Shown here one piece after another: positions 36,958 to 47,939 of a DNA stretch of 64,000 bases. The stretch comes from Kalmusia sp. IMI 367209. Taxonomy: Eukaryota > Ascomycota > Dothideomycetes > Pleosporales > Didymosphaeriaceae. The notes under the pieces are model-generated. The model searched no databases. It worked only from the letters and a program-made list of their open reading frames with translations, and was not told where the DNA came from. How positions within the stretch are numbered: the stretch's first letter is position 1; each line of letters begins with the position of its first letter. The stretch covers positions 930,001-994,000 of the forward strand of contig JAPEUQ010000014.1 in the NCBI GenBank assembly GCA_027946365.1, given 5' to 3'. The position numbers and the translations under genes are program-made.

Positions 36958-37904
36958 GGTGTTATTACGTCGGGGGCCTGGTAGGTGTTAGCCCTTGTTC
37001 TGGGCGAGTCGCGGTGGGCGCTTTGTCTCGGGAGGCTCGCAGCGCCCGCGTGGAAGGAACAGCATGTGCAACTTACGTCGTTGACCACCCGATCGGTGCA
37101 AGATACCGGCAGACGAGAGTAGCAACGAAACAACGCGGGTTCTACTGCGGGAGACTCGGTCAGCATGCCTGACGCGTGTATGGCGGGCCTGCGCCCGTGG
37201 GATTGGCGACTATTTCCAATGCCACGCTCCTGGAGAGTAGAGAGAAGGAGCGGGCGTCTGGACACGCGCGAGGTCGCCGCGACGGCGGGCACTCACCAGT
37301 CCAAGATATACACAGCCGCGGAGGAGCCGTGTCGGGTGCGAGGCGTGTATTTCACGAAATTCACACGCTCAAATGGGTTGCGGAGCGCCTGTGGAGGGGA
37401 AAGACGGCGACGGGCTGGCGGCGGCGGCGGGCAAGGGCGACAGGGCGACGGATGGGCGTCCAGGAGAGAGACGGGGCGGGTACGGGTCGAGACGTTCACT
37501 CGCAGCGTCGCGGGCAACTGGAGCTCGTCGCGGTCCCGTCTATCGTCGTCGTCGTCGTTGTCGTCGGCGGTGATGTCTGAGGGCAGAGGAGAGGGAACGA
37601 CGGGGCGACGACGGCGGATGGGCACGACAAGACGGGGGCTGGCTGGCTGGGTTGGGAAGGCCAAGGCCATTCAAGGCCAGTCAAGGCCGCTGGGAGGGTG
37701 CTAGCGCTCCGGCTGAAGTGCTCTTTGTTCGTGCCGGCGCGTTGGAAAGCTCACGCCAATGGCAGCCGCGCAAAGGAGCCACACGGCCTGATTCCAATGT
37801 CGCATCCCTGCCTGCGCTGCGCCAGCATGCAGCCGGCGGGCTTGCCGTGCTTTTGGACAGACTGGCCGACAGCAGCGTCGCAGCGTCACAGCGGCTGACG
37901 CTAT

Positions 37905-37907
<3 letters not shown>

Positions 37908-37948
<41 letters not shown>
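37908..37948 (+). repeat. GA dinucleotide microsatellite
   Basis: About 20 uninterrupted GA units in the region upstream of veA. On the veA sense strand this is a TC-rich tract. Confidence 0.95.
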
Positions 37949-37953
<5 letters not shown>

Positions 37954-37970
37954 GAAGAGACTATCGCCCG

Positions 37971-37998
37971 GACAGACAGACAGACAGACAGACAGACA
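37971..37998 (+). repeat. GACA tetranucleotide microsatellite
   Basis: Seven tandem GACA/CAGA units shortly after the GA tract. Confidence 0.9.
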
Positions 37999-39132
37999 CC
38001 CGCAAAGTGCGCGCTGGGAAGGACGTTCGAGTCGGATCGCCGTCGCCGCCGCCGCAGTGGCAGCAGCTGGGTCCCGCTGGGGCAGCCCGAGACGAGCAGC
38101 GGTGCACCGTCGCGGGACGACTCGTGAGTCGAAGTGGTCAAGCGGACTGGGACCAAACGCTCAGACGACCGCGCTCCACCCTGGCCCTGTTCCGCGGAGC
38201 CCAGGCGCGGAGCCAGGCCCTTCATTCTTCATTGTTTTGTTGCACGGTCGATCCTCCGCCCCAGGCCGCTCGAGAGTTCGGAGTTGCGTGTCTGAAAGAG
38301 CGAGTGCAACGCTCCAACGCTCTCTGCGAGCAGGGGAATGCCAGAGAGAGATAGAGAGAGTAGAGGGAGCGGCATCGGGGTCGCGGGCATTTTCTGCTGG
38401 GCGACTGCCCGCCGATTCGCTGTGCTGGGCCAGAACCGGCCACCCTGCGTGTTGGTTGCGCTGCCGGCGAATGCACATTCAGGCGGCACAATATATCGAT
38501 AATGCTGTGCGTGCAGCAAGCGAGCCCGCGACTTCTCTGCGCCTTCTGCAGCCCTTCTGCGACTGCGTGTCAGACGCCTCTGCGCCCCGTCTTTTTTTTG
38601 TTGGAACGTCGACCTACCGCTGCAAGCTGCCCACCGGCGGCCGCTGCAACCTCATCGAGCAACTGCGCAGCTGCAGGGGGGGAAGGAGGGGGATTCTTCG
38701 CACTTGGCTGCTCTCAGCAAGCTGTCGTGCGTCCTGCGGCGGGCGGGACGGACGCAGGCAGGCAACACAGGCACGGCAAAGAACCACGCCATGCGCGCTG
38801 CAGCTGCGACGGCGACGTCTCTCCTCTGGCCGTGGCAGCGTGCGTTCCATGTCGTCGCGGGCAAGCCAGCTGTGGGAATGCCCCGATGCAGAGACGACTC
38901 ATGGGCGCATCTCATCTCATCTCATTCTTCTCCCCCAGGCCGATTGGAAGCCGGCGGCCTGGGGCTCGCATTGACGCCCCCCCTTCCCTGTCCCTGGGCC
39001 GCTAAAAATGCCTGTTCCACGGATGCTCTCCCGCCGCTCCCGCGCCACTGATTGGCCCTCGGGTGCGGGTGCGCAACGGCCACTGGCGCAATCTCCCGCA
39101 TTCCCTTTGACAACCAAAATGAAATAAAAAAT

Positions 39133-39148
39133 AAAAAAAAAAAAAAAA
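39133..39148 (+). repeat. A homopolymer
   Basis: A run of 16 A bases in gene-free DNA, T-run on the other strand. Confidence 0.9.
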
Positions 39149-40178
39149 GGACCAGCCTCGTTGGCCATCACATCGACGACGCGCGAGCTTGGGAAGACGC
39201 AAGACCTCGGTGCTTTGCCTGTGCCACCGTGGTGCTGAGCCCGCAGACTCGTTGGCCGCTGGCCGGTAGCAGGCGTCGAAGCCGACTGCCCCTTCCAACC
39301 CCGCCTGCGTGCGCCCGTCAAGAACACACACGCCGGATTATCAGACCATGGGGCTGTCCCCTCACGCTCCTCGTCGGCCTCTTCTTGCGGCCGTGTCTCC
39401 ACCCTAGATGCACGAGAGCCGCCGAAGCCATACATGGCTTGCCGCCAACCTGAGCGCGCGAGCAACGTCGTGTGTGTGTCCTGCTCGACGGCAAAGCATT
39501 CCGGGACTGTCTCTTTCGAACCGCCTGCATCACACCCGCACCACGTGTTGTGTAGAGCACTCGAGGAGGGCGCTCGGCGCGGCTGACGTCTTCAGAACCG
39601 CAGACACGTTGAGACTGTTCCACCTTCGCTTCCCCTTGCTCAACACAGCATGGCCGAACCGAAACGCTGTTCTGGGACATTGCTGAGCACCACAACCGTG
39701 GACGACTGAGCCATCGAGGGCGACGTTTCTGTGTGTCACGCTTGAAATCCGTATCCAACGGTCATCGGACATGTGAGACCGCTGCGGGACTGTGCTAGTG
39801 GGAGCTAACTCGGCCGCGAGGGAGCTCCACCGTCGAAGCGTACCAGAGTTGAATACGACTACTGCAAACGGTCATCCAGCCCCCGGTGTTCCTGGTAGCG
39901 AGAGCGGCGCTCCATGACCCGCTCCATGACCCGCTCCACGCAAGTACCTGTTGCTTCTTCCCCTCCTGCTTCACCATGGGCAACCGCATCTACCTCCTAC
40001 CTGTATATGATTAAGCAGATCGATCGTAACAGCCATTTGCAGCAATCTCGGTTCAATATTCCCAGGGGACTAACATCGACCTCGGAGCCCTTGGACACAG
40101 ATCAGAGATACGTACAGCCGTACTACGCTCTTCCATCCCAGCGCACGACCAGCTCTCCCCCTCTCCCCCTCCTCCTCC

Positions 40179-40586
40179 TTACTCCCCATCACAACGCCAA
40201 ACCCTCTCAATAGCCCAACACTGCCTGTCCGCCCCATCATTAAACAACACCTTCACATCCCCCGCACACACCTTCCTCACCGCCGCAATCGCCCCCTCAA
40301 ACAGCACCGGATCCTTCCACATGCGTATCCCCTGCCCAAACAGCACCGCTTCCCACTTCTTCTCCCCGTCCTTGCCCTCCTCCAGCACCCGCTCCAGCTC
40401 CGCGAAGCCTGCCGCAGGGTCCCGCCAGTTCAGGTAGTGCGGCGTACACGGGAACCCGTTGCGCGTCGCCCGCGCGATGTCGACGGCGATCTTTTCAGCG
40501 ATCGACTTCAGCACATGAGGCGGGATGGGATCGTGCGGGGGAGGATCGAGCGGATCGAGGCCGACGAGGAGGACGTGGTGTGGCAT
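40179..40586 (-). CDS. Small hypothetical protein
   Basis: A 135-codon single-exon frame, family not recognised. It begins MPHHVLLVGLDPLDPPPHD and has a mixed alpha/beta look: IAEKIAVDIARATRNGF, FAELERVLEEG, WEAVLFGQGIRMW, AAVRKVCAGDVKVLFNDG and DRQCWAIERVW. No signal peptide or membrane segment. Amino-acid composition and strand/helix alternation are more protein-like than the surrounding spurious frames, so I keep it as a probable gene. Its function is unknown. Confidence 0.6.
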   Translation of the reverse strand: MPHHVLLVGLDPLDPPPHDPIPPHVLKSIAEKIAVDIARATRNGFPCTPHYLNWRDPAAGFAELERVLEEGKDGEKKWEAVLFGQGIRMWKDPVLFEGAIAAVRKVCAGDVKVLFNDGADRQCWAIERVWRCDGE

Positions 40587-41896
40587 TTTCCCCCGACTCG
40601 CTTTTGTGTTTCCTCTGCTGCAGATATCGTTCGTCGTCGGGCCAGATGACTACGCTCGGCTCTGCTCTGCTCTGCTCGAATACGTTGGTAGGTTATCGAT
40701 TATACACTTTTCCAGACAGGTAGGATGCGCAGCCCTCCCTATATCTGTGCTTCCTTTCCCTTCCCCGCTCGCAAACGACACAAGTCATGCACCTGCAGCT
40801 GCCTACCTACCCAAGCCGCCCCTCACCTCACCTGGCCGCTGGATAAGCATCCCGCCCCCGCGCCTGTGACATTCCAGCGCAGCTTCGCTTCCGCGCGCCC
40901 GCGCGGCGTGCCTGACGGGTCTGAGTCGCGGGCCTGGCCGCTTGCCCCGATGGGGCGTGGTGCAGGATCAGGACGGCAGGATGCCCGACTGCGTTCGGTA
41001 CGACGCCTGCGAGTGGGGATGCGTGGATGAGCTGGCGGCAGCCGGTTGGGGAGCGTGAGATGTGGCGCGTTGGGGGCGCTTGGGCTGGTGGAAGGGTGGT
41101 GGAAGGAGTTGTGCAAGGATGGAGGGGTGGGTGGGTAAGACGTGGATTCGTCAATGGGTTTTTTTTGTAGTCGTGTGCGTATATTACGTGTGCTGGACTC
41201 TTTGGGTCATACTGAGTTGGTGCGGGTAAGCATTCTGTTGTGGATCTTCGTGTGGGTATATCGATCAGTGTCGTCATGCGGTACCTCAGAGCTCCCAAAA
41301 CGAATGTCGAAACGTGGTTTAGCCTGTAGCTTACATGTCCTAGACTAATCCTGACTACGCTACATCTTCTAAATCTAGTCTCAGCAAGTGTAGACTACTG
41401 TCTTATTACACAGTGTAGAGGGCGACTTGGCGATGGATGCGCCGGACTGGTCTATCACATCTATCATACAACGTATAGGAAGTAGCACCTCAGTCTATGC
41501 TTAGAGGTCAATAGAAGCCAAAGACGTTGATCTCTATTTCATATGTCTTGGAGGTACTCGAGGTGTGATATGCCCTGTAGATCTCCGATGTGCTAACATA
41601 CCTCGCCCGCACATGACATATCCAGACTCTCGTCCAAAAAGAGACCACCACATCAGCGTTCATTTGAGCCACAAGAGAGAGCAGAGACAAGAACGTGTTT
41701 CTAGAATGAAGATTTTCTTCATTCTCTATCAAAGCTACCTAATCCTTCTCTCCCCTTCCCTCCTCTCCCTTCACCTCTCTTCCCTCCGCTCCCCTCCATC
41801 CGTCTCCCCAAACCAACCACCGTGCTCATCCCAGCGCTAGCCACAAATTAGCATGAAATCTCATCCCGAATCATCCTATACTTAACTTCTCTACGC
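40587..41896. other. Intergenic region
   Basis: No supported gene. GC-rich near 40.8-41.0 kb, then AT-richer with pyrimidine-rich sequence at 41.74-41.83 kb. Confidence 0.45.
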
Positions 41897-42088
41897 CTAG
41901 TATCGGCGTCGTCCCTGCGTCACGCGCTGGATGTACCTCGCCGTCTCCTCGCACTGCTGCTTCAAAATCGTCAGCGTCCGCTCAAACGCATCGTCAGTGA
42001 ACTGGGCGGCGGTGGCGGCGGCGGTGGTTAGTTGGGCCGGAGTCCACCGGCTGCTGGACCGGCTGTTGCTGCTGCTGCTGCTGCTGCG

Positions 42089-42121
<33 letters not shown>

Positions 42122-42333
42122 GCTCTTGCTGCTGCTGGGGCAGGGGCGACGGCTGGCTGCTGCTGCTGCTGGTGGAGGCGGCGCCACTCCGCTTCGGCTG
42201 CTACTCGAGCCTCGCGCTCGAGATCCTCCCTCGAGAGGGCGTACTGGGGGATGATGGGGTGGAGGCGGCGGTAGATGGCCTCCGTCTCGGCCTGGGCGGC
42301 GCGGGCGATGTCCTCCTGGGATGGGGCAGACAT
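41897..42333 (-). CDS. Hypothetical repeat-containing protein, frame unresolved in the repeat
   Basis: The N-terminal part, from the ATG at 42333, reads MSAPSQEDIARAAQAETEAI and continues YRRLHPIIPQYALSREDL in one frame. The C-terminal part, FTDDAFERTLTILKQQCEE and YIQRVTQGRRRY up to the stop at 41897, is in another. Between them lies a GCA/CAG/AGC trinucleotide tract open in all three frames, reading poly-Ala/Gly, poly-Gln/Glu or poly-Ser/Arg. One consistent model shifts to the Gln frame inside the repeat and splices out a 46-nt intron with a perfect ACTAAC branch point before FTDD. A one-base slip in the repeat would also do. Both ends look helical and genuine. Family not recognised. Confidence 0.5.
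42054..42180 (-). repeat. CAG/GCA/AGC-type trinucleotide tract
   Basis: Two CTG-like arrays (plus strand) flank a CTCCTG hexamer array, within the hypothetical gene at 41897-42333. Open in three minus-strand frames. Confidence 0.8.
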
Positions 42334-43650
42334 TGTTGATTGGATGTGTGGTTGGTGTTGTGGGTGCGTTGGTGTGCTTTTGGGAAGTGTGGAGATGGTG
42401 GTGATGCAATGTGCTCGTGATGGTATGGAAGAGGTCGTGTTTGCTTGTCATATATGTAGTGGTAGGTCACGGTGAATTGGGAACTTACGCCGTGGTGTAT
42501 GTGAGAGCTCCGTTTGCGTGGCGCGGTGAATGTGAAAAGTGAGCTGTCACTGTCATTTGCGTTGAGATTGCCTGTGGTGATAGGGTAGGAGCCTGGAGGA
42601 GCATTGTATGTGAAACTACTCCATAATACAATCAACACACGTCGATTATCTCTTGGGGTTCATCCTGAAATTGTAGGTAGCTATCTTGCCATGCATCCTG
42701 AGCAGTGATGACACTGCCAACTTAGGCAGTAAAGCCTTTGCGGTGATGACCCGTCGCGACAACCAAGACGAGAACGATTATAATTCTGGGTTTGAGTAGA
42801 TAGAAGAACTCCGAAAGGCCCAAGTTCAGGCGAATGTGTACGTACCAAGAAGCTGGTAGGAAGGAGCGACAGGCTTGGCATGTGTCTGCTGTGATCGCAG
42901 TACAAGGCGGTCGACCAGCCAACAAGAATCATAGTAGCACGCAATGGACCAGCCAGGCGATGTGGACATGCATTGATATCATAAGACTGATAAGTAAAGA
43001 TTGAATTTCCGTCTACACGAATATCTAGCAGCTAATCCTCGCATTCAACTAGGCAACCCTAGAGTAATTGCAACTAGTGCCTGCAATATAGTCCTCGACA
43101 CAAGAAATTCCATGACAACCAAAGAGATACATACTTACCTGTGCGTTTCTTGCATTTGGTTCATCTCTCGTCTGAGACTATCCAGGAGACACCACGAGGA
43201 GGCGCAAGAATCCGACTTCTATCTCCCGTCCTTCTCTTGCGACCGCCCAGCTTGCACCGCGGCCCATTTCTCCAAAGCACGAATTGTCGAGTTCCGGACC
43301 ACCTTCCCGGACACCAACCGATCCCTTTGCACAGCCCAATCCGAATAGCAAACCTTCTTGACCTCCGATCTCTTTCATGTCCATGCCCGTAAGGGAATAC
43401 AAAAAAGGTTTCATCAAAAAAGTGCGTGGCTGACACCGTAAGGTGCAGACGCAACCGAACACCAAGGCTCGGGGTAACCACTCGGGAAGACCGTTGGGCG
43501 GCTCGATCGAGGGTTGAGGTGCGTCAGACATCGGTCTCTGCCGTAGTCTCCTTTAGGGCGGTCCTGGGATCGCGACGCCAAACCTACGCTGGCAGGTTTG
43601 TTGCGCCCCCGTGGCAGCACCGAAGTGGGCCACAAGAGGGTGCAGTGCGA

Positions 43651-43692
43651 GGGTGCGTTTGAGCTGAATGCCAAGGGCCTTGCGGCCTGTCA
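43651..43692 (-). repeat. Diverged repeat, copy A
   Basis: Matches 44276-44317 at 35 of 42 positions. The minus strand of both copies reads TGRK(A/V)LG in one frame, and several of the differences fall at third codon positions. Confidence 0.5.
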
Positions 43693-44275
43693 GAGAGCGC
43701 GACGGATCGCGCCTCCATATCGGCTGGCTTCTTCCTCTGAGAGCAGGCAACACCACCCAAAGGTGGGATGACGCTCCCATCAGCGGGGGGAAGCCCCTGC
43801 TCAAACGGCCGTCGCAAAGAGGAAATCTCCAAAAAGTTCTCATTGAAAGTTCTCGTTGAAAGGTCTCTTGACTCAAAAAGCTTGAAATCTTGCAGAAACT
43901 GCACAGAAATCTTGACACAGAAAATCTGGTGTAACACACTTAACACACAGTTGCGTGTGGGGCGGTAGCGGACCGCGTCCAGCTCCCAACCACCAACACT
44001 CAAAAGGCTCCACTGTCGTACAGTGTTGCCAAGCACCGAAGTGCCCTCGCCGTCATCACGACGCCGTGATGTCAGGCTAAGGTTTCCGTTCGCATCAACG
44101 ATGCGAGCGACGGGACAGAGCTGTACAGTGTACTGCGTCAACGTACCGTGCCATCTCAACAGCGACCAGGTCGGACCTATCGCCTGAGACGGCGTATATG
44201 CGTGCTATTCGTAGCCACGCTTCAGCAGGCCTGCGGAATCCGCAGGGCGCTGATCGAACGGCGGGGAATAGGGAA

Positions 44276-44317
44276 GGGTGCGCCTGAGCAGCTTGCCAAG
44301 GACCTTTCGGCCTGTCA
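44276..44317 (-). repeat. Diverged repeat, copy B
   Basis: Partner of 43651-43692, with the same orientation and shared reading frame. Confidence 0.5.
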
Positions 44318-45153
44318 CGACTGTGGCCACAATCGAATATCTGTTGGCATCGTCCGCCGGACCTGCGACACAACGATTCCCAGCGGCCAGCAACCTCCTG
44401 GACAAAGGGCGGCGACCGGGCTCAGAGTGTCGGGGACCAGCGGCGGAGGCTACCCTCTGCATCAGACGGCCTCCCATATTAGGGCAAGGAGGGTGGACAT
44501 TCCGGCGGGGAGGCTCGGGGACGGCGGGCGTGGGGCAGGATTCGTGCTTCGTCGTGGTGGTGAGGGGAAGGACGAGGAGCTTCCAACCCCGGGTCTTTAT
44601 AGGGCGACCGGCCTGGGGTGAGCTAAGCCGAAAGGATGTATTGACGTATCACACGTATCAACAAGGCGGGGCGAGGCGCCCAGAAGCCTGCCAGCTCACT
44701 GCAACAACAGTCACGCGGCGCTTGCTGTTCGTGGGAGCGATGCAGCTTCAGATAACGAGGCAGCTGGTATTTGTGCCTGCAGAAGATGTTGGGATCCAGA
44801 TGCTTCATGCTGTGCGGATGCGCGCCAGGAGAAAGGGCTCAAAAGAGGGGCGGGGTCAGCCCAATAACGTCATCCAGATGATCATCTTTTCTTTGTTCAT
44901 CGGTCAAAATAGAGGATGCGATATCATCGTAGCAGCGAAGAACATAATCGATATCTTCGCCATAGCAGGTGGACAGTCATATTGGGCGCTGCCGCCTTGC
45001 CCACCGCTACCTGCCCTCGAATGCATCGCACGGGCCCGCTTTTACTGCCCGATCGCAACCCAAATCACAGCAGGACGATGGAATGAGTCAAGACGTCCTT
45101 GCTGTGAGCACTCGCGGCTGGCAATATATCTACGATGCTAGAATTGTGACCTA

Positions 45154-45633
45154 GTGGCCAATGGCACGGTAAACAAAACATCCAACTACTCAGCGACCAT
45201 CCTGACATCTGCGGGCACTCTGGTACTTACGACGCGGGCAACCGACGCCGATGTCCAGAACGCCCCTACTCTTTCCGGTCCCGATCTCAAGTTGCGCAGC
45301 ACAATCATCTTTGGAACGTTCGGCACATTGCTAGCAGCTATTGGAACCGTTGTTGCATACTTTACGTTTTTACTTACTGGCTTTTTGGTGGCCAAGAATT
45401 GGAGGAGAATCCGGGATAGCGGCCCTTTTCCGCATCCTTGCCTTCATTGGAACGAGACACATCATGAAAGGCAGAGAGTAGACTCAGGTTGGAGGCTGTG
45501 TTTATGGTATGGTTATGTGGAGAAGTGTATCAAAGAGGCTGTCAGAAGTGTATGCTTTTGTCGAAGGCATATAAACATTGGGAATACAGATAGTATAGAA
45601 ACGACATCAATGACACAACACGACTATCTTTAA
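45154..45633 (+). CDS. Possible small single-pass membrane protein (partial)
   Basis: An open frame with no ATG near its 5' end; the first candidate start would be GTG at 45154, so an upstream exon is probably missing. It encodes Asn/Thr-rich sequence with several N-glycosylation motifs, then APTLSGPDLKLRSTIIFGTF and a membrane helix (GTLLAAIGTVVAYFTFLLTGF). This resembles small fungal proteins with a juxtamembrane LSGPDLK-like motif. The region after the helix may include an intron. Low confidence. Confidence 0.35.
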   Translation: MANGTVNKTSNYSATILTSAGTLVLTTRATDADVQNAPTLSGPDLKLRSTIIFGTFGTLLAAIGTVVAYFTFLLTGFLVAKNWRRIRDSGPFPHPCLHWNETHHERQRVDSGWRLCLWYGYVEKCIKEAVRSVCFCRRHINIGNTDSIETTSMTQHDYL

Positions 45634-45983
45634 GCCTTTGATGAACATCGCAATGGTGCATTGAGCAAAAGCATTCACTGACCTATTGACTGCAATACCT
45701 CAATATAAAAGAGGGGACTGGCACATAGCCTTCGCTAAATACATAATTGCGTGCCGAAGCAGCACAACTCAACCCAAAAAGAAAACAAGCACAAAAAAAA
45801 AGTACATATCTGAACGCGTGACTCTAGGAAAGAAAGCGCTTTACCAAATACACACAACCGTCTGTCACATAACCCCATTCTAACTTAGGATCATAAGAAA
45901 TAAAGGAACAGTAAAGAGTTGAACGAGTGATTTGAACATGGAGATGAATAATCCGCAAATAAATTCCGAGACGTAGCTTCCGA
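45634..45983. other. Intergenic region
   Basis: A-rich patches near 45777-45800. Nothing else recognised. Confidence 0.5.
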
Positions 45984-46885
45984 CTAGGCTCTTGAAGCAG
46001 AGGCTTCTGCGGTCGAAGAGCTCGCTTCGCCAGGCTGCCTTGACTGGCCCTCTGGCTTTCCCCGCTCCGAGATATCGAATTTATACTGTTCGCTCAACAT
46101 AGGTGCAATATCCACCTCGCGACTTCCGAATCTATGGGGTATTGTAGGGTATCGAATTATGGCAGAACACGTGTATTTGGTTTTCATATCGGGATGATCT
46201 TTGTAGTATTGGATAGCAGCGTTGTAAATCTCCTTAACTGTTTGGATTACTCAGTCAGCTAGCATTGAAGAATAGATAGCAGACGAACATTTGTGATTAA
46301 CGCGCGTCTCAGGGTCATAGTCAGGGCGACTCATTTCTTTCTCATGTTCAGAAAAGTCGACCGGTTGTAGCATACTGATTCCAAGCTCATCCTCGAGACA
46401 GAAAAGCGTGTAGAGCAAATATTGATTGTTTGCCCAGGGCTCGTCCCACGGCCAGATGTCGAGTCGCACAATACCGATCCTTGGATGTCTTTGCTGGCTT
46501 TGAAAGAGTCGTCGACGTATACTTCCCACATTGAGAACGGAACAAACATCCTGTATTCGCCAGGCTTCTGAATTCCACATGCATTGAGGAAATGTTGCGC
46601 AATGAATTCCAGGTGAGTTTTGGGCGGTGCTGGACTTCCCTGAACATGTCCCTGGTCGTTTGCAGCGTCGTAATCATGCTGATTCATAACGGGATCTTCG
46701 GCTGTTAAGACCGTTGGATTCCATTCGTACTCATTATATTGCTCTGCCATAGGGGGGGTCTTGGGACACTGGTTCTTGGAGGATTCTATGGGGAATGGAG
46801 GCGGGATTCGTTCTGAATGAGCGGCGAGCTCTTCTTCAGAAAAGAGCTGCGGGAGGGAGAAATGTCTTCTCGCATCAGGGTCCAT
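45984..46885 (-). CDS. Hypothetical protein, middle part needs a frame change
   Basis: Start MDPDARRHFSLPQLFSEEE at 46885. The first frame is protein-like through EFIAQHFLNACGIQKPGEY and RMFVPFSMWEVYVDDSF. The next conserved-looking run, RIGIVRLDIWPWDEPWANN and QYLLYTLFCLEDELGI, is in a different frame. Either a one-base indel lies at about 46470-46500, or a 50-nt intron with a weak GTTCCG donor removes part of the first frame. The last intron, 46288-46238 (51 nt), is solid and joins RVNHK-FKEIYNAAIQYYKD. The C-terminus is Ser/Ala-rich. Family not recognised. No signal peptide. Confidence 0.5.
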
Positions 46886-47939
46886 TGAAGCTGTGTGTAC
46901 GAAATGGCTTTGTAAAAATGTCACAAAGCAATTGTAATAGACAAGCGATCTTTAGTACGCAACGAATGTGCAAGGAGTGTAGGAAAGAAGAAAGAAGACG
47001 GTCCAGCGAATGATTTTATACTCACGCTTTGACTCTGTTATCGTTGTATAGTAGTCGAATGATCAGTCATGTCTCCAAGACTTAGACCATGTTGAACCGA
47101 TGCTCTCTGACTATGAGCGTGCGGGACATTCTTGTCGGTGGCAATACACCGCACGCGTCATCAAGCACGAGAATGTGAATGGGAAGTGACTAATGTTATA
47201 TTCAGCGTTTGCTCTAGGAAACCAGGTCTAGTAATTATACTGCTTGAAGAGTCCCTTCCAAGCGATCTTGAAGTCCAGTCGATGTTCGGATGTCGGCCAT
47301 TCTTGCCCAATCTTCTTTAGGACAAACACCGGGCGTGAATTCGTTCGGACGTAATCAATTCCTGCTCATCCCACTTCAACACACCTCTTTGCTCTCTATT
47401 TCAATTGATCCATGGCTAGACAAGACGAAAGTCTTTCAACGTAGTTAGGAAGACCAAAGGCGTATTGCGCCTATGCGCAAAGGCCCACAGAGATCGTGAT
47501 GAAGTGAGACCGTGCTCGGTATTTATACACGTTTCTAGATACCGTGCACCTGGTGAATCAGTTTATTAATCCGTGTACGAGTCATATGACTGACTCAAGG
47601 CGGTGTCTCACTGATCGCTGGTAACTGGAAGCTCTGACTGGTAGCTTTGCTAGTATGTATGACTGTTTTGTGAGCTAAAATTGCTAGGTCTGACTGCAAG
47701 CTTTGACTGTGGCCCGTGAGCTATTACTTGTTCATGCTGATGAAATTCCCAATGGAAGATCCCTCGAGGGCGCTTCGCTCCAGTGCGCTGTACGTGCGTG
47801 TTGGGGGAGATGGAAGTGCTGATCGTGGACCGTGCGGAAGGAAGGAGGCACCCACGTTTGCTTATGACACTTAGTTGAAAACCTACGTGTCATCTTACAA
47901 GGAACCAGAGCAACTTCTGCAAAGCGTCCATCTCCCATC
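46886..47939. other. Intergenic region
   Basis: About 1 kb with no supported gene between the hypothetical gene and the dihydropyrimidinase stop. Confidence 0.5.

Larger units (their letters stand above)
36958..40178. other. Long gene-free region upstream of veA
   Basis: About 3.2 kb without a supported gene. It is GC-rich with many overlapping frames (up to 305 codons) lacking protein character, and contains GA and GACA microsatellites and an A-run. It could hold a long veA promoter and 5' leader, as known for other velvet genes, but no element was identified. Confidence 0.45.
42334..45153. other. Region with diverged short repeats but no firm gene
   Basis: No complete gene could be supported. 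Between 43.4 and 44.6 kb the minus strand shows two related segments that both read TGRK(A/V)LG..L(K/R)RTL, suggesting remnants or unspliced exons of a duplicated gene. Other frames look random. Confidence 0.35.

Noticed and set aside
38057..38974. 305-codon plus-strand frame in the region upstream of veA
   Set aside because: Compositional artefact of GC-rich DNA; several other phases are also open, and there are no protein-like features.
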